From assembly GCA_902489595.1 (NCBI GenBank), contig CABUAS010000013.1, positions 1 through 31,222 of the forward strand: a DNA stretch of 31,222 nt, read 5' to 3'. The DNA is from an uncultured Oscillospiraceae bacterium (GTDB taxonomy: Bacteria; Bacillota; Clostridia; Oscillospirales; Acutalibacteraceae). The translations under genes and the position numbers were made by a program. The notes under the pieces are model-generated. The model was not told the origin of the DNA. It made no database searches and was given only the letters and a program-made list of their open reading frames with translations. This document shows positions 13,988-21,439 of this stretch, piece after piece (position 1 is the stretch's first letter; the number at the start of each line of letters is the position of its first letter).

Positions 13988-15094
13988 AAACAGTTTTCTG
14001 CCAAATTTTGATAAAAGAATACTGCACGGTTTTTCAACTGCATAATAAGTTACTGTGCCAAGAACAACGGCAAAAGCAGCTGAAATCAAAACAGTTCTTA
14101 AAAAGTGCGATGAAACATAATCAGTATTCTGCCACAATGTGCGTTTAAGAATATTAAAAGAAATTTGCTGCATTACATAAATCGAATATGCATACTTACC
14201 GAAAAAGCCAAAAAATTTATTATTGAAAATCAAAGTAAATATGCCCCGTTTTGTAAGTAAACAGGCGAAAAAGGCAGTAAAAAGAATTACTGAAATAAAC
14301 TGCTGGTCATAGGAATTCCGAGAATCAAGAAAATAACGCATCAGATAATAAAACGAAGTTATTTCAACCACAGAAACGGCTGCAAAAATCAGCGTATTTG
14401 TAACCCGTGTACCTTTAAATTTCTTAACAAAATCAAGGCTTTCAATTTGCTTTTGTAAAACTGCAACAAGATAACCGAGACCTATCCCTGCGACGGCACG
14501 CAGTACAGACAAACTGAAAATGCCGTAAATATTATCCCTGCCGAACACTTTCCCGCAGTCGTTAATAACCATTACATATGAAAAATAAACGGCAGCGGCA
14601 AGAAACAGATTATATTTCTTTTTATCTTTTGTGTTTTTATAAAAAGCAAACATAAACACCATAACAATAAAGAGCGGAGAAATATACCATAATATCCCCG
14701 TTACCTTTGTTTTAAATCCTGCTGCCTGAAGAAAAAGAAGATGATAAAGTGCGTCATACCCGTCAAAACCGAATAAAACAATGCTGATAAGACAGTATAC
14801 AGCCACAACAGGCCAGAGGCGGGCAAATTTATTATAAGCAAATTCGGTTACTGAAATATCAGGCCTTTTCCGAAATGATTTATAAAGAAAATATCCTGAT
14901 ATTATAAAAAAGCACTCAACGGCGGCGCCGCCGAAAGCACAATCCGCAAAAAGTTTTTCATACATCGGCAGACCCTCTGCCACGGATTTTATATTTGTAT
15001 GAAATATATGATAATATACAATAACGGCGGAAAAAATAAAACGGATAAAATCGACCGAATATAATTTATTCTGATTTTTTGCTTTTTCAATCAT
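13967..15094 (-). CDS. Acyltransferase-3 family membrane protein (OafA/WecH-like)
   Basis: The 375-residue protein is a polytopic membrane acyltransferase, with about ten hydrophobic spans. The N-terminus has YSVDFIRFIFSAVIVYYHIFH, where the family's His that begins the catalytic region is in the first span, and FIISGYFLYKSFRKR follows. Relatives O-acetylate or succinylate cell-wall or surface polysaccharides; the acceptor here is unknown. The ATG at 15094 is preceded by GAGGTG at six bases; the longer frame would start with the GTG of that RBS. Divergent promoters link it positionally to the GTPase-nuclease gene, but no functional link is evident. Confidence 0.9.
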   Translation of the reverse strand: MIEKAKNQNKLYSVDFIRFIFSAVIVYYHIFHTNIKSVAEGLPMYEKLFADCAFGGAAVECFFIISGYFLYKSFRKRPDISVTEFAYNKFARLWPVVAVYCLISIVLFGFDGYDALYHLLFLQAAGFKTKVTGILWYISPLFIVMVFMFAFYKNTKDKKKYNLFLAAAVYFSYVMVINDCGKVFGRDNIYGIFSLSVLRAVAGIGLGYLVAVLQKQIESLDFVKKFKGTRVTNTLIFAAVSVVEITSFYYLMRYFLDSRNSYDQQFISVILFTAFFACLLTKRGIFTLIFNNKFFGFFGKYAYSIYVMQQISFNILKRTLWQNTDYVSSHFLRTVLISAAFAVVLGTVTYYAVEKPCSILLSKFGRKLFAKSGRE

Positions 15095-15118
15095 AAACCG
15101 CACCTCAATTCAAATATA

Positions 15119-15147
15119 AGTATATCATATAAAAATCTAATTGTAAA
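15119..15147 (-). promoter_or_regulatory. Promoter of the acyltransferase gene
   Basis: Minus-strand -35 TTTACA (15142-15147), -10 TATACT (15119-15124), spacer 17. Its -35 is one arm of the inverted repeat TTGTAAA/TTTACAA (15141-15164). Confidence 0.7.
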
Positions 15148-15157
15148 CAAGTACAAA

Positions 15158-15186
15158 TTTACAACCACCCGATTATATGTTATTAT
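15158..15186 (+). promoter_or_regulatory. Promoter of the GTPase-nuclease fusion gene
   Basis: -35 TTTACA (15158-15163), -10 TATTAT (15181-15186), spacer 17. It is the mirror image of the acyltransferase promoter, the two -35 elements being only ten bases apart. Confidence 0.7.
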
Positions 15187-15215
15187 ATATAAAACTTATT
15201 TTGTGTGGTGAGAAG

Positions 15216-17813
15216 ATGAAAAAAATTGCTGTCGGTGTTCTGGCTCATGTTGACTCGGGTAAAACCACTTTGTCTGAGGCACTGCTTTACCAATCGGGAA
15301 GTATAAACAAACTCGGCAGAGTTGACAAAAAAGATTCTTTTTTAGACACTTTTTCACTTGAGCGAAGCCGAGGAATTACAATTTTTTCAAAACAGGCAGT
15401 TATGACATACCGCAATACCGAGTTCACTCTGCTTGACACACCGGGGCACGTTGATTTTTCTGCCGAAACCGAGCGCACACTGCAGGTGCTTGACTACGCT
15501 GTGCTTGTTATAAGCGCAACAGACGGTATACAAAGCCACACACAAACGCTTTGGAAACTGCTTTCAAAATACAATGTGCCCTGCTTCATTTTTATAAACA
15601 AAATGGATCTTGACGGTGCAGACAAAAACCGTGTTTTAACCGAACTGAAATCAAAATTCAATGACGGCTGCATTGATTTCGGGAATCAGAACAAAGCGGA
15701 TTTTTTTGAAAATATTGCTCTTTGCGACGAAAGTCTTTTAAATAAATATTATGACAACGAGCCGATAAACGAAAATGATATTACAAACTGCATTAGAAGC
15801 AGAAAAATATTTCCGTGTATGTTCGGCTCGGCACTTAAACTGACAGGTGTGGAAGAATTTTTAAACTGCCTTGACAAATATACAAAAATGCCGATATACA
15901 GTGATGAATTTGCAGGCAGAGTTTATAAAATTTCAGAAGACAAGGGGCAAAGGCTGACGTTTTTAAAGGTTACTGGAGGCAGTCTGAAAGTAAAAGATAT
16001 TCTGAAATCAGACAAAAACAAAAGCGGTGAAAAGATAAACCAGATACGCATTTATTCGGGAGACAGATTTTCAACTGTCAGCGAAGCTCAGGCAGGAACT
16101 GTCTGTGCAGTAACAGGCATTACTTTCGCTGAATCGGGCGACGGACTCGGAGCAGAAAAAAGCACAAACCGACCGTTTCTTGAGCCCGTGCTTACATACA
16201 GACTGAACCTGCCCGGCGGAACTGATGCTCACACTGCTCTTTCAAAAATGAAAATTCTTGAAAGCGAAGACCCCCAGCTGAAGGTCAAATGGAATGAACG
16301 TCTCGGCGAAATTCAGGTTCAGCTTATGGGTGATATTCAGCTTGAGGTTCTGCAGGCACTTATCAAAGAGCGTTTTGACATAGATGCCTCATTCGGCACA
16401 GGCAGTATTATTTATAAAGAAACTATCGCCGATACTGTTGAGGGAATCGGCCATTTTGAGCCGCTCAGGCATTATGCCGAAGTTCACCTTATACTAAAGC
16501 CGCTTGAGCGAAACAGCGGTGTTATATTCAAAACCAACTGCAAAGAGGATTTGCTTGATAAAAACTGGCAGCGGCTGATACTTACACATCTTTATGAAAA
16601 AACGCATATCGGCGTACTGACAGGCTCACCGATAACCGATATGGAAATCACACTTGCATCGGGCAAGGCGCACGCAAAGCATACTGAGGGCGGCGATTTC
16701 AGGCAGGCTACCTACAGGGCTGTAAGGCAGGGATTACGCAGTGCAAAATCAGTTCTGCTTGAGCCGATTTATGAATTCACACTCGAAGTTCCGAGCGAAA
16801 GCACAGGCAAAGCAATGACAGATATTCAGCGTATGCACGGCAGTTTCAATGCTCCCGAAACGAGCGGTGAATTTTCTGTTATCAGCGGCACTGCACCTGT
16901 TTCAACGATGCACGATTATTCACGTGAGGTTATGCAGTACACACACGGCAGGGGCAGACTTTTCTGCACGCTGAAAGGCTATGAACCGTGCCATAACGCC
17001 GATGAAATCATTAAAAAGATAAGCTATGACTGCGACGCTGATACGGACAACCCCTGCGGCTCTGTTTTCTGCTCACACGGTGCAGGCTATAACGTTAAAT
17101 GGAACGACGTCAAAAGCCGTATGCATCTGCCGAGCGCACTTTCGGCACCGAAAAGCGAATACGCCGGCACCGACAGCAAAATTAACCTTTCGAAATGCAA
17201 AGACAGGAATAATCTGTTTGCACTCGATAAAGAGTTAATGCAGATTTTTGAACAGACATACGGGCCAATAAAAAACCCTTCAAATCCGCAGAATCAACAT
17301 TTTACTTTCACCAAAAGTGCTGAAAACAAAAATGAAAATCAAAAATACAAAGCTGCAAAGGTGCCGAAATACAGCGGCACGGAATATCTGCTTGTTGACG
17401 GTTACAACGTTATTTTTGCGTGGGACAGTCTGAAAGAACTGTCAAAGAACAACAATCTTGACGGTGCAAGAAATGCGCTGATAAACATTCTGTGCAATTA
17501 TCAGGGATACAAAAAGTGTGAAGTGATTCTTGTTTTTGATGCTTACAAAGTAAGAGGTGCTGTTCGTGAAGTTGAAAAAGTAAACAACATCAGCATTGTT
17601 TACACAAAAGAGGCTGAAACGGCAGATATGTATATTGAAAAGACTTCTCACAAACTGGCTAAAAGCAACAAAGTTAGAGTTGTAACATCCGATGCACTTG
17701 AACAACTTATAATTCTCGGCAACGGCGCTCTGCGTGTTTCATCAAGAGAATTTTTTTACGAAGTTCAGCAGGCAGAGGAAGAAATCAAAAAAATCATCTC
17801 CGAAACGCATTAG
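15216..17813 (+). CDS. Translational GTPase (Tet(M)/EF-G-like) fused to a Rae1/YacP NYN ribonuclease
   Basis: Residues 1 to about 640 are a ribosomal-protection/EF-G-type GTPase: G1 AHVDSGKTT (10-18), G2 RGITI (52-56), G3 DTPGH (74-78), G4 NKMD (128-131), G5 GSAL (204-207), then domains II-V, with domain IV tip ASGKAHAKHTEGGDFR (481-496). The Tet(M) loop YSPVSTPADFR is absent, so tetracycline resistance should not be assumed. After a low-complexity linker (about 685-720), residues 722-860 match YacP/Rae1 closely: LLVDGYNVI with Asp728, LVFDAYK with Asp775, TKEAETADMYIEK with Asp804, VTSDALEQ with Asp826, then GNGALRVSSREF. Rae1 cuts mRNA in the ribosomal A site in Bacillus. The ATG at 15216 has GGTGAGAAG upstream. 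The inference is ribosome-delivered mRNA cleavage or rescue. Confidence 0.92.
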   Translation: MKKIAVGVLAHVDSGKTTLSEALLYQSGSINKLGRVDKKDSFLDTFSLERSRGITIFSKQAVMTYRNTEFTLLDTPGHVDFSAETERTLQVLDYAVLVISATDGIQSHTQTLWKLLSKYNVPCFIFINKMDLDGADKNRVLTELKSKFNDGCIDFGNQNKADFFENIALCDESLLNKYYDNEPINENDITNCIRSRKIFPCMFGSALKLTGVEEFLNCLDKYTKMPIYSDEFAGRVYKISEDKGQRLTFLKVTGGSLKVKDILKSDKNKSGEKINQIRIYSGDRFSTVSEAQAGTVCAVTGITFAESGDGLGAEKSTNRPFLEPVLTYRLNLPGGTDAHTALSKMKILESEDPQLKVKWNERLGEIQVQLMGDIQLEVLQALIKERFDIDASFGTGSIIYKETIADTVEGIGHFEPLRHYAEVHLILKPLERNSGVIFKTNCKEDLLDKNWQRLILTHLYEKTHIGVLTGSPITDMEITLASGKAHAKHTEGGDFRQATYRAVRQGLRSAKSVLLEPIYEFTLEVPSESTGKAMTDIQRMHGSFNAPETSGEFSVISGTAPVSTMHDYSREVMQYTHGRGRLFCTLKGYEPCHNADEIIKKISYDCDADTDNPCGSVFCSHGAGYNVKWNDVKSRMHLPSALSAPKSEYAGTDSKINLSKCKDRNNLFALDKELMQIFEQTYGPIKNPSNPQNQHFTFTKSAENKNENQKYKAAKVPKYSGTEYLLVDGYNVIFAWDSLKELSKNNNLDGARNALINILCNYQGYKKCEVILVFDAYKVRGAVREVEKVNNISIVYTKEAETADMYIEKTSHKLAKSNKVRVVTSDALEQLIILGNGALRVSSREFFYEVQQAEEEIKKIISETH

Positions 17814-17814
17814 T

Positions 17815-17846
17815 AAAAGGCTGTCTCGTTTTGAGACGGCCTTTTT
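17815..17846. terminator. Terminator after the GTPase-nuclease gene, possibly bidirectional
   Basis: AAAAGGCTGTCTC pairs with GAGACGGCCTTTT (one G-T pair) around a GTTTT loop, with a T-run at 17842-17846 for the plus strand. The minus strand also has TTTT after the stem, so it may also end the spoVAD-small ORF transcript. Confidence 0.85.
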
Positions 17847-17869
17847 CATTTGCAAACTTCAGCACTAAT

Positions 17870-18019
17870 TTAAGATTTATCGGGACTGAGGATAAGCAGC
17901 ACGGTCTGAATAACAAGAAATGCAACGGCGATTACCCGCAAAATGGTTACCACAGTGTAAAGCGCATCAACTGTTTTACGGAATGTGCCTATTGTTTTGA
18001 TGTTGTTTTTTATATCCAT
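17870..18019 (-). CDS. 49-residue single-span membrane peptide coupled to spoVAD
   Basis: The ATG lies one base after the spoVAD stop (TAG-A-ATG), and its RBS GGAGGTG is formed by the last spoVAD codons, so translation is almost certainly coupled. The peptide starts MDIKNNIKTIGTFRKTVDAL, then has a hydrophobic stretch of about 24 residues (VVTILRVIAVAFLVIQTVLL) and ends SPDKS. I do not recognise it. The coupling to spoVAD suggests a forespore or spore inner-membrane role. Confidence 0.7.
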   Translation of the reverse strand: MDIKNNIKTIGTFRKTVDALYTVVTILRVIAVAFLVIQTVLLILSPDKS

Positions 18020-18020
18020 T

Positions 18021-19022
18021 CTACACCTCCAGCAAAACGGCATGAGCAATACCTAAAATCGGACTGCCCTGTTTGTTTGATGTTGGACTCATAAGCGCAC
18101 CCGTTGCCACAAAAAGAATTTTTTTCAGACTGCCCGATTTCATTCTTTTAAAAATATGAGAGCAAAGCACCGAACCGCTGCAGCCGCAGCCTGAGCCGCC
18201 GCTGTTGACATCCTGCTCCTTGAGATTGTAAATCATAAGTCCGCAGTCATTATGATAATCCCTGATGTTCACATTATGCTCTTTTTCAAGCAATTCATAA
18301 AGAAGCTCAGAACCCGTAAAACCCAAATCGCCCGTTAAAATCAAATCATAATCACTCGGCTTTGTGCCCGTATCCTGCAAAAAATCAAATATGGTCTTTT
18401 CAGCAGCCGGTGCCATGGCGGCACCCATATTATTGGCATCGGTTATACCAAGGTCGCAGATTGTGCCGATTGATGTTGCTTTAATTTTAATACCACTGCC
18501 CTGACTTTTAACGATTGCAGAGCCGCAGCCTGTAACCGTTCTCTGTGCTGTCGGCGGTCGTTGACCACCATATTCAAGAGGAAATCTGAATTGTCTTTCA
18601 GATGAGCAAAAATGGCTTGAAGCGCCCACTGCAACGCAGTCTGCACCTGCATCAACAAGCATTGAGCCGAGCGAAAGCGAAAGCGCCATCGTTGAACACG
18701 CACCGAAAAGTCCGATAAACGGCACGTTTAAATCTTTAACTGCAAACGAGCTCGCCACACCCTGGTCAAGCAAATCGCCGCAAAGAACAAAATTAACGTC
18801 TTCAGTTTGCGTATTTGCATTTTTCAGTGCCATTGTGAGTGCCGAATTAAGCATGGCAGACTCCGAAAGTTCATAAGAATCCTCTCCCATCGTTGTATCT
18901 TCATACACGGCGTCAAAATCATAAGCAAGCGGCCCCTCGCCCTCTTTTTTTCCTGCTACGCCGGCACTGCCGACAATAACAGGCGGCTTATCAAAAAATA
19001 TCGTTTTTCCTTTAATGTTCAT
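18021..19022 (-). CDS. spoVAD: Stage V sporulation protein AD
   Basis: SpoVAD is the dipicolinic-acid-binding, thiolase-fold soluble subunit of the SpoVA system on the spore inner membrane. The 333 residues show family segments: PPVIVGSAGVAGKKEGEGPL near the N-terminus, DTTMGEDSYELSESAMLNSA, PFIGLFGACSTMALSLSLG, the TGCGSAIVKSQG segment, LILTGDLGFTGSELL and the final GCGCSGSVLCSH. Length matches the family (about 335-340). The ATG at 19022 has GAGGTG six bases upstream; the longer frame would begin with the GTG of that RBS. It stands about 4 kb from spoVAC and is separated from it by unrelated genes; a 49-residue gene follows in coupling. Confidence 0.95.
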   Translation of the reverse strand: MNIKGKTIFFDKPPVIVGSAGVAGKKEGEGPLAYDFDAVYEDTTMGEDSYELSESAMLNSALTMALKNANTQTEDVNFVLCGDLLDQGVASSFAVKDLNVPFIGLFGACSTMALSLSLGSMLVDAGADCVAVGASSHFCSSERQFRFPLEYGGQRPPTAQRTVTGCGSAIVKSQGSGIKIKATSIGTICDLGITDANNMGAAMAPAAEKTIFDFLQDTGTKPSDYDLILTGDLGFTGSELLYELLEKEHNVNIRDYHNDCGLMIYNLKEQDVNSGGSGCGCSGSVLCSHIFKRMKSGSLKKILFVATGALMSPTSNKQGSPILGIAHAVLLEV

Positions 19023-19069
19023 AAAAAACACCTCGATTATATCTTAACCGAAAAATTTTCAATTATTGT

Positions 19070-19099
19070 TTGATTTTTCAGAATTTTGTGCGATAATAT
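19070..19099 (+). promoter_or_regulatory. Candidate promoter of the PHP phosphatase gene, within a dyad
   Basis: TTGATT (19070-19075) and TAATAT (19094-19099) are 18 bases apart. A perfect 10-bp inverted repeat TTTTCAGAAT (19075-19084)/ATTCTGAAAA (19100-19109) brackets the -10, so a repressor site is plausible. Confidence 0.45.
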
Positions 19100-19138
19100 A
19101 TTCTGAAAATTAAGACAATTGAACTCGGGAGAAAAACA

Positions 19139-19846
19139 ATGCGGAATTTTCACACACATACTTACAGATGTCACCACGCAAAAGGCACGGACCGTGATTA
19201 TGTTGAAGCGGCAATAAAGGCAGGATATACGGAAATAGGTTTTTCCGATCACGTGCCCTACCCTTTTCCGACTGAATACTACTCTGATTTCAGAATGGAG
19301 CTTGAAAAAACTGAGGATTATGTAAACAGTATTCGTGCACTGCAAAAAGAATATAAAGATAAAATTACAATTCGCCTCGGATTTGAAGTTGAATATTACC
19401 CGCAGATTTTCGGCGATTTGCTGAATTTTATTAAGCCGTTTAATTATGACTATCTCATTTTAGGTCAGCATTTCACAGACAATGAATTTGACGACGGCGC
19501 ATTTTACTGCGGACACAAGACAAAAAGCATTGAAATTTTAGACAAATATATCAGCCAGACCCTGGAAGGGTTAAAAACGGGCGAATTTGCATATTTTGCC
19601 CACCCCGATTTAATTCATTTCACAGGCAGCAAAAAAATATACAAAAGCAAAATGAGTGATTTTATTAAGGAATTAAAAAAGCTCAATGTACCGCTTGAAT
19701 GTAACTTTTTAGGTTTTTGGGACAAAAGGCATTACCCTGATTCGGATTTTTGGAAGCTTGTTGCCAAGGAGGGAAACCCCGTAATTATCGGTCTTGACGC
19801 CCATCAGCCCGAAGTTTATGCAGACAAAAAAGACTTGATAAAATGA
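19139..19846 (+). CDS. PHP-family histidinol-phosphatase-like protein, C-terminus frameshifted
   Basis: This 235-residue frame is a PHP-domain metal phosphatase of the HisK/HisJ type. Metal ligands are visible: HTHTYRCHH at 5-13, FSDHVPYP near 35, LGFEVEYY near 80, GQHF near 114, HPDLIHF near 156 and GLDAHQPE near the end. Such enzymes remove phosphate from histidinol phosphate; no other his genes are nearby, so substrate is presumed. GGGAG precedes the ATG. The frame stops at TGA in AAAATGA, but the -1 frame immediately continues with FLNDLGITPIENFD, which looks like the missing C-terminal helix and strand of the family. One A fewer than expected in the A-run explains this. Confidence 0.85.
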   Translation: MRNFHTHTYRCHHAKGTDRDYVEAAIKAGYTEIGFSDHVPYPFPTEYYSDFRMELEKTEDYVNSIRALQKEYKDKITIRLGFEVEYYPQIFGDLLNFIKPFNYDYLILGQHFTDNEFDDGAFYCGHKTKSIEILDKYISQTLEGLKTGEFAYFAHPDLIHFTGSKKIYKSKMSDFIKELKKLNVPLECNFLGFWDKRHYPDSDFWKLVAKEGNPVIIGLDAHQPEVYADKKDLIK

Positions 19847-19914
19847 AAAAATTTCTTAATGATTTAGGTATCACGCCGATAGAAAATTTTGATATAACAG
19901 CAAAAAATATATAA
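19843..19914 (+). other. Displaced C-terminal end of the PHP gene in the next frame
   Basis: The ATG overlaps the TGA stop of the upstream frame (ATGA) and encodes 23 residues beginning MKKFLNDLGITPIENFD. Its content fits the end of HisJ/HisK-like proteins better than an independent gene, so this is either a real frameshift, a sequencing error in an A-run, or a slip/coupling site. Confidence 0.55.
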
Positions 19915-19955
19915 AAAAACGGTTGCTCTGAAATGAATCGGAGCAGCCGTTTTTT
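19914..19955 (+). terminator. Intrinsic terminator after the PHP gene
   Basis: An 18-base arm AAAAAACGGTTGCTCTGA (19914-19931) pairs with TCGGAGCAGCCGTTTTTT (19938-19955) with two G-T pairs, ending in six T. Confidence 0.9.
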
Positions 19956-19962
19956 ATTATTC

Positions 19963-19984
19963 GGAAAGGCACAGAGACCCTCCC
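19963..19984 (+). repeat. Degenerate hairpin repeat R5
   Basis: GGAAAGG-CACAGAGA-CCCTCCC is the A hairpin with a decayed left arm but an intact loop and right arm. It ends ten bases from the gatB stop codon. Confidence 0.65.
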
Positions 19985-19994
19985 CTGAAATTAT

Positions 19995-21428
19995 TTATCC
20001 TAAAAGCTCTTTAAGAATTTTTGTAACCTCGCTTGCGGGGGCTTTGCCTCGAAGAGCACGCATTGCTTGACCGATAAGGAAGCCAATCGCTTTTTCCTTA
20101 CCCTCCTTATACTCGGCAACAGCCTTGGGATTATTTGCAATAACCTCTTCAACAATAGGCTTGATAGCGCCTGTATCGGACACCATTTCCATATTGTTTG
20201 CCTTAACGTATTCAGCAGGGTTTACATTTTCCTCAAAAACTGCTTTAAACACTTTTTTAGCGGAATCACGGCTGATTTTATTGCCGTTCAACATATTAAT
20301 AATCTCGCCGAGAGAATCCATATCAAACGCCATATTTTCAGGCAGGGTCTGCGTATCATTGAGCATTTTCATAAGTTCGCCCATAATCCAGTTTGCACTG
20401 TCCTTGGGATTCTTAGTGATTTCAACCGTTCTTTCAAAAAGCGAAACATAGGAAACCGATGAGCAAATCATAGAAGTATCATATTCCGAAAGTCCGAATT
20501 CGCTCATATAACGCTCTTTTTTAGCCTCGGGAAGTTCAGGCAGACTTTCGCGGATATTATTTACATACTCGTCTGTAAGTTGAACAGGAGGTAAATCGGG
20601 GTCAGGAAAATACTTATAATCCTGTGCATCTTCCTTACTTCTCATAGCATAAGAATAGCCCTTTAAATCGTCCCATCTTCTTGTTTCCTGAATAACGGTG
20701 CCGCAGTCTTCAATAAGTTCAATCTGCCTCTGCGACTCAGTTTCAATAGCATTATGAATCGCTTTGAACGAGTTAATGTTTTTCATTTCTGTTCTTGTGC
20801 CAAACTCTGTACTGTCCTTTTCCATAACAGATACGTTTACATCGGCACGGAGTGATCCCTCCTGCATTTTACAGTCGGAAACGCCGCAGAACTGAAGAAT
20901 TTCACGAAGTTTCTGAACATATTCAACAGCCTCGTCTGCACTTGCAATATCAGGCTCTGAAACAATTTCAAGAAGCGGAACGCCGCAGCGGTTGTAGTTT
21001 ACAAGCGTGCAGTCTGACCATTCGTCGTGAACAAGTTTTCCTGCATCTTCTTCCATATGAATCTCGTGAATTCTGACTTTCTTTTTGCCGCCGTTAATAC
21101 TGTCGTTAATCTCAATATAACCGTTTCGGCAGATAGGGAGATACAACTGGCTTATCTGATAAGCCTTAGGCAGATCGGGGTAAAAATAATTCTTTCTGTC
21201 AAACTTATTATACATTGTGATTTCGCAGTTTGTTGCAAGACCTGTTCTTACTGCAAATTCAAGCACCTTTTCGTTTAAAACAGGAAGTGTGCCCGGCATA
21301 CCCGAGCAGATTTCACAAACATGCGTATTAGGTTCGCCCCCGAATTCCGTTGAGCAGGAGCAGAAAATTTTTGTTTTGGTGGCAAGCTCGGTATGAACTT
21401 CAAGACCGCATACTGTACTGTATTCCAT
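19995..21428 (-). CDS. gatB: Asp/Glu-tRNA amidotransferase subunit B
   Basis: GatB is the kinase and tRNA-binding subunit of GatCAB, which converts mischarged Glu-tRNA(Gln) or Asp-tRNA(Asn) to the amide form. The 477 residues begin VCGLEVHTELATKTKIFC, with the zinc-site cysteines CSCSTEFG and CEICSGMPG, then RKNYFYPDLPKAYQISQ and the HMEEDAGKL motif; the C-terminal YqeY-like domain ends VTKILKELLG. The ATG at 21428 follows AAGGAGG; the longer frame would start inside gatA. Eleven bases separate it from gatA. It is the last gene of the aspS-gatC-gatA-gatB set. Confidence 0.97.
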   Translation of the reverse strand: MEYSTVCGLEVHTELATKTKIFCSCSTEFGGEPNTHVCEICSGMPGTLPVLNEKVLEFAVRTGLATNCEITMYNKFDRKNYFYPDLPKAYQISQLYLPICRNGYIEINDSINGGKKKVRIHEIHMEEDAGKLVHDEWSDCTLVNYNRCGVPLLEIVSEPDIASADEAVEYVQKLREILQFCGVSDCKMQEGSLRADVNVSVMEKDSTEFGTRTEMKNINSFKAIHNAIETESQRQIELIEDCGTVIQETRRWDDLKGYSYAMRSKEDAQDYKYFPDPDLPPVQLTDEYVNNIRESLPELPEAKKERYMSEFGLSEYDTSMICSSVSYVSLFERTVEITKNPKDSANWIMGELMKMLNDTQTLPENMAFDMDSLGEIINMLNGNKISRDSAKKVFKAVFEENVNPAEYVKANNMEMVSDTGAIKPIVEEVIANNPKAVAEYKEGKEKAIGFLIGQAMRALRGKAPASEVTKILKELLG

Positions 21429-21439
21429 AACGAACCTCC

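Noticed and set aside
15216..17813. Calling the gene a tetracycline resistance determinant (tet(M)/tet(W))
   Set aside because: The GTPase core is similar, but the domain IV loop typical of Tet(M) is replaced, a ribonuclease domain is fused, and there is no mobile-element context.
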